This document shows, one piece after another, positions 44,698 to 52,516 of a stretch of 64,000 nt of DNA. A model generated the notes under the pieces. That model ran no database searches, was not told the DNA's origin, and saw only the letters and a list, made by a program, of their open reading frames with translations. The stretch covers positions 1,240,001-1,304,000 of the forward strand of contig NZ_FMTS01000001.1 in NCBI RefSeq assembly GCF_900100255.1. The letters are read 5' to 3'. Positions within the stretch are counted from its first letter, which is position 1. Each line of letters begins with the position of its first letter. Made by a program: the position numbers and the translations under genes. This DNA comes from Asticcacaulis taihuensis (GTDB taxonomy: Bacteria; Pseudomonadota; Alphaproteobacteria; Caulobacterales; Caulobacteraceae).

Positions 44698-45099
44698 TTA
44701 CATCTCAAAGGACTTGACATCCGTATGGACGAAGTCGTCACCCTTGAACAGTAGCGGCGTATTACGCTCGATGGCAAGGGCATAGGCGAAGCAATCGCCG
44801 AAATTCAGCCCTGCCTTGTGGCCGGTGCCCTTGCCGTAGCGCCGAAAAACCTCGAAAGCGATATCGGATTGCGTGGCGGTGACGGGTTCGATTGTGATAC
44901 CCATTTCCACCAACAGAGCATCCAATTCGCCGGGCAATGCCGGATGACGCCCGTACAGAACCATGCGGGCCTCCAAAAGACTCGCCGCACTCATCACAAG
45001 CTGACTGCAATTGAGCATGACCGCTTTAAAAACCGCACCTTCCGGTTCTTTAGTCAGTATAGCCACGAGCGCCGACGTGTCGATTGCCAATCCCGTCAC
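44698..45099 (-). CDS. vapC: VapC-type PIN-domain toxin
   Basis: Ribonuclease toxin of a type II toxin-antitoxin pair. The 133-residue PIN domain begins MTGLAIDTSALVAIL with acidic active-site residues D7, E43 (SLLEARMVL), D102 (NFGDCFAYALA) and D121 or D122 (FKGDDFVHTDV). GTG start, overlapping the vapB stop by 4 nt (GTGA), so toxin translation depends on antitoxin translation. Targets in this family are usually tRNA or rRNA. Confidence 0.93.
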   Translation of the reverse strand: MTGLAIDTSALVAILTKEPEGAVFKAVMLNCSQLVMSAASLLEARMVLYGRHPALPGELDALLVEMGITIEPVTATQSDIAFEVFRRYGKGTGHKAGLNFGDCFAYALAIERNTPLLFKGDDFVHTDVKSFEM

Positions 45100-45350
45100 G
45101 AGGGCAGGCCGTTTTCGTCGTATCCGATAATTTCTTCGGGCGTGCGATTGTCAAGCACCTGATAGCTGGCGGCACGGTCGATGATCTCGTTGATGCGAGC
45201 GAGCCGGGCCGCCTTGTCCTCTTCGGGCGCCACGCGACGCAGGCGTTCTTCAAGCGCCACGATCACTGCCGTGGTCAGGCTTTCGCCGGTCTTTTGCTGA
45301 ATTTGCCGAGCCAGGTCGTGCGCCCGGTCGTTCTTGATGTTCAAGGGCAT
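45096..45350 (-). CDS. vapB: VapB-type antitoxin
   Basis: An 84-residue antitoxin and probable autorepressor from the ATG at 45350 (MPLNIKNDRAHDLARQIQQKTGESLTTAVIVALEERLRRV), with GGAGG 6 nt upstream. The N-terminus is a ribbon-helix-helix-like DNA-binding region of the Rv0623/PSK type; the C-terminus (NRTPEEIIGYDENGLPS) should wrap the toxin. It follows ruvB by 46 nt on the same strand. Confidence 0.92.
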   Translation of the reverse strand: MPLNIKNDRAHDLARQIQQKTGESLTTAVIVALEERLRRVAPEEDKAARLARINEIIDRAASYQVLDNRTPEEIIGYDENGLPS

Positions 45351-45363
45351 GACGGCCTCCTTT

Positions 45364-45387
45364 CCTCCATTATACACAAAATGGAGG
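45364..45387 (-). promoter_or_regulatory. vapBC promoter and operator
   Basis: CCTCCATT (45364-45371) and AATGGAGG (45380-45387) form a perfect 8-bp inverted repeat with an 8-nt spacer. The minus strand reads TATAAT at 45369-45374, a consensus -10 box inside the repeat, with TTTCAA about 16 nt upstream as a possible -35. Binding of VapB here would block the promoter. It overlaps the end of ruvB, so the module has its own control although it lies in a longer gene run. Confidence 0.7.
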
Positions 45388-45396
45388 AATTTGAAA

Positions 45397-46431
45397 CTAA
45401 CCGTCGAACAGGTCCGGCGCAATGGGGGGGGAAGCCGGCGGCGTCAGCCCCAGGTGGAGATAGGCCCGCGCACAGGCCGTGCGTCCGCGCTGGGTCCGCT
45501 GGATAAAGCCCTGCTGAAGCAGATAAGGCTCGATCATGTCCTCCACGGCGTCGCGTGCCTCGGCGATGGCGGCTGATAACGTCTCCAGCCCCACAGGCCC
45601 GCCGCCATAATTTTCAATCAGCGCCTTGAGGTAGCGGCGATCGGAATGATCCAGCCCCACCGGATCGACCTCCAGCCGTGCCAAGGCTTTCGATGCCGCC
45701 TTTTTATCGATGATCTCCGCCCCTTCGGCATGGGCGAAATCGCGCACGCGCCGCAGCAGACGCCCGGCCACACGCGGCGTGCCGCGCGACCGCGAGGCGA
45801 TCTCCAGGGCGCCATCCTCGGAGAGGGGCGTCCCCATCTTACGACCGGCTCCCATGACCACACGCACCAGTTCCTCAGGTGTATAAAATTCCAGCCGCAG
45901 CGGAATGCCGAAACGGTCACGCAATGGCGTGGACAGCAGCCCGGCCCGTGTCGTGGCGCCGACCAGGGTAAAGGGCGCCAGATCGATGCGCACGGTGCGC
46001 GCCGCCGGCCCGTCACCGATGATCAGGTCGAGCACATAATCTTCCATCGCCGGATAGAGGATTTCCTCGACCGCCGGGTTGAGCCGGTGGATTTCGTCAA
46101 TGAACAGGACATCATTCGGCTCAAGATTAGAGAGAATTGCCGCCAGGTCGCCCGCCTTGGCCAGCACCGGCCCGGAGGTTGCGCGAAAGCCGACCCCCAA
46201 TTCGCGCGCCACGATCTGCGCCAAGGTCGTCTTGCCCAGGCCCGGCGGCCCGTAGAACAGCACATGGTCCAGCGCCTCCTTGCGCTGGGCGGCGGCGGCC
46301 ACGAAGACCTTCAGATTGGCCTTGAGCGGCGCCTGCCCGACGAAATCGTCAAAGGTCTGCGGGCGCAGGGCGCGATCCTGCGCCCGCTCCTCGTAATCAT
46401 TGTCGGATTCGCCGGATACAATACGCGCCAT
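45397..46431 (-). CDS. ruvB: Holliday junction branch-migration ATPase RuvB
   Basis: AAA+ motor that drives branch migration with RuvA. The 344-residue protein shows [12 protein letters not shown], Walker [20 protein letters not shown], Walker [10 protein letters not shown], the sensor region [22 protein letters not shown] (with arginine finger), and the C-terminal winged helix [16 protein letters not shown] and [16 protein letters not shown]. It starts 1 nt after the ruvA stop. Confidence 0.98.
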   Translation of the reverse strand: MARIVSGESDNDYEERAQDRALRPQTFDDFVGQAPLKANLKVFVAAAAQRKEALDHVLFYGPPGLGKTTLAQIVARELGVGFRATSGPVLAKAGDLAAILSNLEPNDVLFIDEIHRLNPAVEEILYPAMEDYVLDLIIGDGPAARTVRIDLAPFTLVGATTRAGLLSTPLRDRFGIPLRLEFYTPEELVRVVMGAGRKMGTPLSEDGALEIASRSRGTPRVAGRLLRRVRDFAHAEGAEIIDKKAASKALARLEVDPVGLDHSDRRYLKALIENYGGGPVGLETLSAAIAEARDAVEDMIEPYLLQQGFIQRTQRGRTACARAYLHLGLTPPASPPIAPDLFDG

Positions 46432-46432
46432 C

Positions 46433-47041
46433 TTACTTACCCAAAGCCTTCAAGGCCGCCCGTATCACGGCCGGCAATTCAGCATCAGCCCCCAATTGCG
46501 CCACCGCCGTTTCCACCGCCAGCCGGGCATTTTGCTCAGCCACGCCCAGCCCCATCAGTCCGGCCACCGCCTCGCCATTGACCGTAGTTTTGACGACCAC
46601 GCCCGCCGGTGCATGGATCACCGGGCCGAACTCGGCATTGGTCAGCACCTTCCCCTTCAGCTCGATCACGATGCGCTGCGCCAGCTTTGGCCCCACGCCG
46701 GAGGCGCGCGCCACCGCCGTCTTGTCCTCGTGCGCCACGGCCTGGGCCAGTTGCTGCGGCGTCAGTACGTCGAGCACGGCCAGGGCCGCCTTGGGCCCCA
46801 CGCCCTGCACGCTTTGCAAGGCTTCAAAAGCCTTGCGCTCATCCTTGTTGAGGAAGCCATAGAGCCGTGTGCCGTCCTCGCGCGTCTGGCTGTCGATATG
46901 CACGATCACCTCCGCGCCGATCTCCGGCAGGGCGGCGATCGTCCGTACGCCGCAGCGCACGATATAGCCGACGCCGGCGCATTCGATCAACGCCTCCTCC
47001 TCGGTGGTTTCCAGCAGCAGACCGCGCAGACGACCGATCAC
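46433..47041 (-). CDS. ruvA: Holliday junction DNA-binding protein RuvA
   Basis: Tetrameric junction-binding subunit. The 202-residue product has an N-terminal OB fold ([30 protein letters not shown]), two HhH motifs ([36 protein letters not shown]) and a C-terminal RuvB-contacting domain ([23 protein letters not shown]). Its start overlaps the ruvC stop by 4 nt. Confidence 0.98.
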   Translation of the reverse strand: MIGRLRGLLLETTEEEALIECAGVGYIVRCGVRTIAALPEIGAEVIVHIDSQTREDGTRLYGFLNKDERKAFEALQSVQGVGPKAALAVLDVLTPQQLAQAVAHEDKTAVARASGVGPKLAQRIVIELKGKVLTNAEFGPVIHAPAGVVVKTTVNGEAVAGLMGLGVAEQNARLAVETAVAQLGADAELPAVIRAALKALGK

Positions 47042-47547
47042 GCGAGCATCCTTTTCAGAGTGTTCATCTTGCGCTTGTGTGCATGGGTAATGGCGCAGGC
47101 CAGGGCATCGGCGGCGTCGGCCTTCATGGCGGCATCCGCCTTGGGGAGAAGGCGCTTGATCATGAACAAGACCTGGTCCTTGTCGGCCTTGCCGGCCCCC
47201 ACCACCGATTTCTTGATATCCAGCGCGGCATATTCCGCCACCGGCAACCCTGCCCTGGCCGGTGCCAGCATGGCGGCGGCGCGGGCGTGACCGAGCTTGA
47301 GCGTCGATGACGGGTTCATATTGACAAAGGTCTCCTCGATGGCCGCTTCGTCAGGCGTCCATTCGGCAATCACCGCCCCCAGGCTCTCGAAAAGGTACAG
47401 CAGACGCACTGCCAGATCGAGATCGGTCGGCGGCTCAATGACGCCATGCGCCACCCACGAGAGTCGTGCGCCCTCGACATCGATCAGCCCCCACCCCAGA
47501 CGTCTCAGTCCCGGATCAAGGCCCAATATGCGCACAACGTTCTTCAT
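47038..47547 (-). CDS. ruvC: Holliday junction resolvase RuvC
   Basis: Dimeric endonuclease that cuts Holliday junctions. I start at 47547 ([22 protein letters not shown], 169 aa); a longer frame upstream has no family similarity. The catalytic aspartate in [28 protein letters not shown] and the C-terminal [16 protein letters not shown] give the four acidic residues. A LexA-like box covers the start codon, suggesting SOS control of ruvCAB. Confidence 0.97.
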   Translation of the reverse strand: MKNVVRILGLDPGLRRLGWGLIDVEGARLSWVAHGVIEPPTDLDLAVRLLYLFESLGAVIAEWTPDEAAIEETFVNMNPSSTLKLGHARAAAMLAPARAGLPVAEYAALDIKKSVVGAGKADKDQVLFMIKRLLPKADAAMKADAADALACAITHAHKRKMNTLKRMLA

Positions 47548-47553
47548 ATGTTC
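47539..47553 (+). promoter_or_regulatory. LexA-like SOS box over the ruvC start
   Basis: GTTCTTCATATGTTC is an exact GTTC-N7-GTTC, the alphaproteobacterial LexA site. The ruvC ATG (47545-47547) is inside the 7-nt spacer. The position is unusually far downstream for a repressor site unless the transcript is leaderless or starts very close. It is also within about 180 nt of the divergent TPR gene. Confidence 0.6.
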
Positions 47554-47731
47554 GCTTGTATCTGCAACGACTGACTCGCGCAAGCCTCTCAGCCCCGATT
47601 GGCCGGAAAGTTGCAAGACTGCCGCGAAAAGCCGCTTAATTCGCCTTTTGGCACAGGTTTTGGAAGTTACCGTTGCCATAAAGCCAAAGCTGGGGTTAAT
47701 GTTTTATGAAGATGAGCGTTGCGGGGGCCGT

Positions 47732-49498
47732 ATGAGCAGTTCGAATCCGACAATGGGTGCCGTAAGCGGGACACGCCGGAGCAATCCGGCGGGCTTTTTC
47801 GTGCTGATCGCCCTGGCTGTCGCCCTGGCGGCTTTCGCGCTCTACAAGGGCCAGGCGCCCGTGCGCACCCCCTTCCCGGAAGACTGGATCATCTGGGCCC
47901 GCGGCACCGCCACCTGGGCCGGCGCCCTGGCCGTTGGCGTGGTGGTGCTGCTGATCGGCGTCATCGGCCTGATCATCAACCTGCTTAGCAGCGCCCGACC
48001 GGCCCGTAAGGCGCACCATAAGCCCGTGCCTGCCGAAATCGAACTGGCCGCCGCGCCCGCCGTCGATCTCCAGACCGCGACGCGCGCCAATGAAAGCCGG
48101 AATAGTGAGAGCCGGGGCAATCTGCGCTTCAATGCGCAGAATGTCGCCACCCTTGGTCTTTCCGGCGATCATTTGGAAACCGTTGCCGCTGCGCCGTCTC
48201 TTGAGGTCCAGTCGCTCGAACCGGCCATTTTCAGCGATCATGGCGCCTTTTCCGATAACGCCTCCGACAGCTTCATGACGCGCATGCCGGAAGCACCAGT
48301 CGAAGCTGCCATCGAAGCCCCTACCCAAGCCCCACTCCAGGCCCCTGGCGAAGTCCCTGCCTTCGATGCCACAGCCGCCCTTTCCGAGACGCACGGCCTG
48401 CACATCCACACACCCACGGCCGAAATCGTGCCGATCCGCCCGGATATAGTCCTGCCGGCGGAGGCCGAACATGATCCGCTGGCCGCCGCCCTGCTGGCCG
48501 AAACGCCGGATGTAGTTACCCATGCTCCGCAAGGCGATATCAACGCCGTGATCAGTTCGGCCATGCGGTTCGCACCACAAAGCGAGCCGCAGCCGGAAGC
48601 GATGGTTCACCCTGTCGAGGCCGTGGCCGAAACCATTGCCACGCCCGCTGCCGAGATCGTCCCTGATGTCGTGCCCGCGCCCCCAGTAGAATTACCCCCA
48701 GAATCACCACCGGCAGCACATGATGACGAGGCCGAAATCCGCCAGGCGGCCCGTACTGCTTTGTCTGTCTGGCCGGATTCCACCCGCGCCATTGCCGCTG
48801 ACGAACTGAGCGCGCGGATATCGCACCTCTATTACGATAAGTCCCCGGCCAGCCAGAAAGCCTTCCAGCTCATCGCCTCCGGCGATCTGTCCGCCGCCGC
48901 CGCCGCCCTCGCCGCTCAGGCGGACGCCCTGGCCGAGGCCGGCAATCACGCCGCCGCCGCCGAATTGTGGCGCGTCTCCGGCGCCCTGCATATGGGCCGT
49001 GACGACAGCAAGGCCATGGCCGCTTACGAGCATGTCTCGGAACTCGATCCGAATGACGCCAATATTCATCTCTACCTCGCGCGCCGCTACCAGATGGCCG
49101 GCGATATCGTCCGCCAGCCCGCCGTCATCGCCCGCGCGCTTGGCGTGATCAGCGATCCGGCCATCCGCGCCGAACTGCTCGCGCCCTATGCCGATCTCAA
49201 GCTAAAGGCCGGCGATGCCAAGGCCGCCGGCGATGCCTTCGAGGAACTGAGCCGCCTGCACGAGACCGAAGCCTATCTGCGGCCGGATGATGTCGGCGTC
49301 CGTTCAACCCTGGCCATTACGGTGGCCCGCCTGGCCCAGGCGCGCGAGATGCAGGGCGCCTTTGAAGAAGCCGGCCCGCTGTACCGCAAGGCGCACAAGG
49401 TTTTTGCCGACCTCTCGGCCCTGAAACCGGAGCATCCCGGCCTGCGCGCCATGGCGGACAATGCCCTGCGCGACGCCCAGCGCTTCAATATTGCCTGA
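47732..49498 (+). CDS. Membrane-anchored TPR protein
   Basis: A 588-residue protein from the ATG at 47732 (MSSSNPTMGAVSGTRRSNPAGFFVLIALAVALAAF), preceded by GGGGG; an ATG at 47699 would add 11 residues. Two membrane segments lie in the first 90 residues (GFFVLIALAVALAAFALY; GALAVGVVVLLIGVIGLIINLL). Residues about 110-340 are low-complexity, rich in Ala, Pro and Glu, and residues 340-588 are helical TPR-like repeats (AELWRVSGALHMGRDDSKAMAAYEHVSELDPNDANIHLYLARRYQMAGD). Function unknown; it is divergent from ruvC. Confidence 0.8.
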   Translation: MSSSNPTMGAVSGTRRSNPAGFFVLIALAVALAAFALYKGQAPVRTPFPEDWIIWARGTATWAGALAVGVVVLLIGVIGLIINLLSSARPARKAHHKPVPAEIELAAAPAVDLQTATRANESRNSESRGNLRFNAQNVATLGLSGDHLETVAAAPSLEVQSLEPAIFSDHGAFSDNASDSFMTRMPEAPVEAAIEAPTQAPLQAPGEVPAFDATAALSETHGLHIHTPTAEIVPIRPDIVLPAEAEHDPLAAALLAETPDVVTHAPQGDINAVISSAMRFAPQSEPQPEAMVHPVEAVAETIATPAAEIVPDVVPAPPVELPPESPPAAHDDEAEIRQAARTALSVWPDSTRAIAADELSARISHLYYDKSPASQKAFQLIASGDLSAAAAALAAQADALAEAGNHAAAAELWRVSGALHMGRDDSKAMAAYEHVSELDPNDANIHLYLARRYQMAGDIVRQPAVIARALGVISDPAIRAELLAPYADLKLKAGDAKAAGDAFEELSRLHETEAYLRPDDVGVRSTLAITVARLAQAREMQGAFEEAGPLYRKAHKVFADLSALKPEHPGLRAMADNALRDAQRFNIA

Positions 49499-49561
49499 TC
49501 GGCCTATTGACCTTTTACGCGGCTAACCGGAAACAGGACGATCTGTCTTCCGGAGTTTGCC

Positions 49562-49912
49562 GTGTTCAAGATCTCTCCCGCCTTCGCCACCATTGGCCTG
49601 CTGGTCTGCTCAAATCTCTTCATGACCCTGGCCTGGTATGGCCATCTCAAGTTCAAGATGGAAAAGCTATGGGTGGTCATTCTGGTGAGCTGGGGGATCG
49701 CCTTTTTCGAATACTGCTTCCAAGTGCCGGCCAACCGCATCGGCTACGGCACCTTTTCCGCGGCACAGCTCAAGACCATCCAGGAAGTCATCACCCTGTC
49801 AGTCTTCGTCATCTTCTCGGCCGTCTATCTCGGTGAGCCGTTGAAATGGCAGACGGCAGTGGGCTTCACCCTGATCGCCTGTGGCGCGGGTTTTGTTTTC
49901 TATAAGCCGTAA
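49562..49912 (+). CDS. DUF486 family membrane protein
   Basis: A 116-residue protein with a GTG start and four membrane segments (FATIGLLVCSNLFMTLAWYGHLKF; LWVVILVSWGIAFFEYCFQVPANRIGYG; QEVITLSVFVIFSAVYL; WQTAVGFTLIACGAGFVF). The block EYCFQVPANRIG followed by FSAAQLKTIQEVITL is the DUF486 signature; the family resembles small drug/metabolite transporters. Substrate unknown. Confidence 0.93.
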   Translation: MFKISPAFATIGLLVCSNLFMTLAWYGHLKFKMEKLWVVILVSWGIAFFEYCFQVPANRIGYGTFSAAQLKTIQEVITLSVFVIFSAVYLGEPLKWQTAVGFTLIACGAGFVFYKP

Positions 49913-49939
49913 TCCTTTCTCGTCATAGCCTTTTAAAAT

Positions 49940-49962
49940 CGCCGCCCCGTCGGCGTTTTTTT
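49940..49962 (+). terminator. Rho-independent terminator after the DUF486 gene
   Basis: CGCCG and CGGCG pair around CCCCGT, followed by seven T. Confidence 0.8.
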
Positions 49963-50087
49963 GTGCGCCAGAGAACCTTACTACTATTTAATGATATATA
50001 CCTTGCATCAACAGGTAGCTTGTCATATTCAATGATCAAGCCGCCGCCTCCCCGGTTGCGACACCCAGCGCCTCAAAGGAAACAGAG

Positions 50088-50441
50088 ATGCCTGAAACCA
50101 TTGATATCCAATTGAAAAAAGGTGTGCTTGGCCTGTGCGTGCTGGCAGTGCTGGCGCGTAACGAGAGCTACGCCTATGAGATTGCCAGCCATCTCTCCGA
50201 TGCCATCGGCATGGGAGAGGGCACGATCTACCCGCTTATGCGGCGGATGCAGACCGACGGCCTGGTCGCTACCTATATGGTGGAATCGCCGGCCGGTCCT
50301 TCGCGCAAATATTACAAGCTCACCGATGCCGGCCGCGCCGCGCTCGAAGCCCAGCGCGACGAATGGCGCGGCTTCGCCAGCGCTGTCGATGCCCTGCTTG
50401 AGCCGCTCCCCGCCACCCCTGCTCCTTTAGAAGAGGCTTAA
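50088..50441 (+). CDS. PadR family transcriptional regulator
   Basis: A 117-residue winged-helix protein: VLGLCVLAVLARNESYAYEIASHL, GEGTIYPLMRRMQTDGLVATYMVESPAGPSRKYYKLTDAGRAAL. It is the first gene of a three-gene operon with DUF1700 and DUF2807 proteins (4-nt and 12-nt gaps). In such operons PadR typically represses its own membrane-stress cluster. The upstream AT-rich region contains ACCT and AGGT arms around 9 nt (near 50002-50018), too weak to call an operator. Confidence 0.93.
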   Translation: MPETIDIQLKKGVLGLCVLAVLARNESYAYEIASHLSDAIGMGEGTIYPLMRRMQTDGLVATYMVESPAGPSRKYYKLTDAGRAALEAQRDEWRGFASAVDALLEPLPATPAPLEEA

Positions 50442-50445
50442 AGCC

Positions 50446-51006
50446 ATGACCCGTATCGAATTTCTGGACCGGCTGTGCAAGGGTCTGAAGGGCCTGCCGC
50501 CTGCCACCCTCAAGGAAATCATGGCCGACTACGAGGCCCACTTCAAGGACGCCGCCGAGGCCGGCCGCGCCGAATCCGAAGTGGCCGAGGCCCTGGGCGA
50601 CCCGGATCGCCTCGCCCGCGAACTGCGCGCTGAAGCCGGCGTCAAGAGCTGGGATGAAGCCAAGACGCCCTCCAATGCGAGTTCCGCCATCATCGGCATA
50701 CTGGGCCTGGGCGCCATCGACATCCTGATCCTGCTGCCGCTGGCCGGCGGCGTGATCGGCACCCTGATCGGCATTTTCGCCGCGGCCATTGGCGCCTTTA
50801 TTGGCGGCGGCGTGCTATTCGCCGCCGGTCCCTTCATGGGACTGCCCGGCGGGATCGCAGCGGCGCTTCTGGGCGGCTTCGGCGTCATGGCCCTGGCGGC
50901 CACGATCGGCGCCATCACCCTGGCCCTGACCATCTGGCTCGTTAACGGCCTCGTCTGGTATGCGCGCCTGCACTACCGCGTACTCAAGCCCGCCCTCGAA
51001 GCTTAA
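50446..51006 (+). CDS. DUF1700 (HAAS-type) membrane protein
   Basis: A 186-residue protein. The N-terminal 60 residues match the HAAS/DUF1700 helical domain (MTRIEFLDRLCKGLKGLPPATLKEIMADYEAHFKDAAEAGRAESEVAEALGDPDRLARELRAEAG), which often contacts a PadR regulator. Hydrophobic segments follow (IIGILGLGAIDILILLPLAGGVIGTLIGIF; FIGGGVLFAAGPFMGL; GFGVMALAATIGAITLALTIWLVNGLVW). Likely a membrane sensor or scaffold in the PadR operon. Confidence 0.88.
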   Translation: MTRIEFLDRLCKGLKGLPPATLKEIMADYEAHFKDAAEAGRAESEVAEALGDPDRLARELRAEAGVKSWDEAKTPSNASSAIIGILGLGAIDILILLPLAGGVIGTLIGIFAAAIGAFIGGGVLFAAGPFMGLPGGIAAALLGGFGVMALAATIGAITLALTIWLVNGLVWYARLHYRVLKPALEA

Positions 51007-51018
51007 GGAGAAGCTCTC

Positions 51019-51816
51019 ATGATCCGCAAACTGTTTCTCTTCTCCGGCGGCGCCTTCCTGGTGGCGCTGGTTTGCCTGGCCGGGGCCGCCGCCCTGGTCT
51101 CCAACGAAGTCGGCACCAAGGGCTGGAATATCGGCCTGATCAAGGATGGCGACCATCTGCGCATAGGCAAGGGCGAGGCCGGCAAGCCGGAACCGAGCAC
51201 CAGCAAGACAATTGCCTGGACCGGCGGCGACCTGCTGGCCGTCGATCTGCCCGCCGATGTCGTCTATACGCAGGGCCCGGCCGCTTCGGTCACCATCACC
51301 GGCCCGCAGTCGCTCGTCAACCGCATCACGCTCGATAATGGCCGCCTGTCGATCGCCGATGGTCCCGAACACCGCGAAAGCGTCAATTTCACCTGGGGTA
51401 AGGATGGCTTCGAGGCCCGCACCAGCCACCAGGGCGCCCGCATTACCGTCACCGCGCCGAACGTGAAGCGCTTCGAAATGACCGGCAGCGGCGATCTCGA
51501 CCTGCGCGGCTATGACCAACCGTCGATCGATATCAGCATCGCCGGGTCCGGTTCGGTCCATGCCGTGGGCCGCACCCAGGCCCTGAAACTGAACGTCTCC
51601 GGCAGCGGCAGCGCCGATCTGGCGGCTCTGGAGACCAAGGACGCCGATGTCAGCGTCAATGGTTCCGGCGATGCCACTATCCATGCCACCGGCAATGCAA
51701 AGATCGACATTTCCGGCTCTGGTAATGTCGACCTGGCCACCAAGCCGGCCAAGATCGACACCACGATCTCCGGCTCTGGTACGGTGGATAACGGCGACGA
51801 CGCCAGCGATAATTAA
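51019..51816 (+). CDS. DUF2807 (GIN domain) protein
   Basis: A 265-residue protein with an N-terminal signal-anchor (LFLFSGGAFLVALVCLAGAAALV) and a beta-helical GIN/DUF2807 domain from about residue 140: MTGSGDLDLRGYDQPSIDISIAGSGSVHAVGRTQALKLNVSGSGSADLAALETKDADVSVNGSGDATIHATGNAKIDISGSGNVDL, with repeated G-S-G turns. Probably an extracytoplasmic adhesion or sensor domain, co-transcribed with padR and DUF1700. Confidence 0.92.
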   Translation: MIRKLFLFSGGAFLVALVCLAGAAALVSNEVGTKGWNIGLIKDGDHLRIGKGEAGKPEPSTSKTIAWTGGDLLAVDLPADVVYTQGPAASVTITGPQSLVNRITLDNGRLSIADGPEHRESVNFTWGKDGFEARTSHQGARITVTAPNVKRFEMTGSGDLDLRGYDQPSIDISIAGSGSVHAVGRTQALKLNVSGSGSADLAALETKDADVSVNGSGDATIHATGNAKIDISGSGNVDLATKPAKIDTTISGSGTVDNGDDASDN

Positions 51817-51840
51817 GAGCTGACATCAACCCTGCCCAAG

Positions 51841-51871
51841 GCGCCGGTCCGCATGAGCCGGCGCTTTTTTT
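51841..51871 (+). terminator. Rho-independent terminator ending the PadR operon
   Basis: GCGCCGG (51841-51847) pairs with CCGGCGC (51858-51864), followed by seven T. Confidence 0.92.
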
Positions 51872-52051
51872 GCACTTACGACGACATAAGAATGCAATCT
51901 GGTTTTACCGACGACAGGGCGGCGCGGGGATAATCTCTTTCGATGACACCATTCTTACCTGGTTGCTTTAAGGCCCCTACCGCGCTTTTGCACATATGCC
52001 GTTATTTTGTCCCTGTCATTCCCCGACACGCAGACGAAGAGAGAGTGCGAT

Positions 52052-52333
52052 ATGGTAACCATCAATAATTCCCAGCCGCCGGCCCAGGTCAATAACAGCA
52101 GCAATGCCGGGCTGATCATCCTGGCCCTGGTCATCCTGGCCGCAGTAATCGGCGGCATCTGGTACTTCACAACCTATGGCCCGATCGAATCCACCCACAC
52201 CAATACGGTCGACCGGACGATCACCCGTATCGAAAAGGCCCCGGCCGCCGTGGGCAATGCGGTCGATAACGCGACCAGCAACCCCGCCAATACCACCGCG
52301 CCGTCGAATACCGAGCCGGACCCGGCTCAATAA
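52052..52333 (+). CDS. Small single-span membrane protein of unknown function
   Basis: A 93-residue protein from the ATG at 52052 (MVTINNSQPPAQVNNSSNAG), with GAGAGAG upstream. One membrane helix (LIILALVILAAVIGGIWYFTTY) is followed by a Thr/Asn/Ala-rich tail (NAVDNATSNPANTTAPSNTEPDPAQ) that is probably disordered. I do not recognise a family. It has its own terminator. Confidence 0.7.
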   Translation: MVTINNSQPPAQVNNSSNAGLIILALVILAAVIGGIWYFTTYGPIESTHTNTVDRTITRIEKAPAAVGNAVDNATSNPANTTAPSNTEPDPAQ

Positions 52334-52352
52334 CGCGTTCAAGGATTAATAA

Positions 52353-52388
52353 GAAAAGCGCCGGCGGAAACGTCGGCGCTTTTCTTTT
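52353..52388 (+). terminator. Rho-independent terminator
   Basis: GAAAAGCGCC (52353-52362) pairs with GGCGCTTTTC (52375-52384), followed by TTTT. A/T on both sides of the stem would also allow action on the minus strand after ettA. Confidence 0.88.
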
Positions 52389-52403
52389 ATGCTGTGGGCT
52401 AGG

Positions 52404-52513
52404 CCGTTCCGGTGAGGCGAAAACGGTTGGCTTTCGAGCACCCGCCGCGACGTGTACTCTTGTACACGAGCAAGGGCGCGCAGGAAGACGGCGGTTTGCA
52501 GCCCTCCGGAACG
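52404..52513. other. Structured intergenic element downstream of ettA
   Basis: About 110 nt with outer arms CGTTCCGG and CCGGAACG and an inner perfect hairpin CGTGTAC-TCTT-GTACACG. ACCCGCCGCG on one side could also pair in part with GACGGCGGTTT on the other. It lies between two convergent genes beyond the plus-strand terminator, so it is most likely part of the 3' end of the ettA transcript or an independent element. Confidence 0.45.
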
Positions 52514-52516
52514 AGA

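Noticed and set aside
47297-47731. N-terminal extension of the TPR protein into the ruvC region
   Set aside because: It would be antisense to ruvC coding sequence; a start at 47732 has a ribosome-site-like GGGGG and leads directly into the membrane segments.
49990-50030. PadR operator upstream of the PadR gene
   Set aside because: Only a 4-bp inverted repeat (ACCT/AGGT) could be found; too weak to support.
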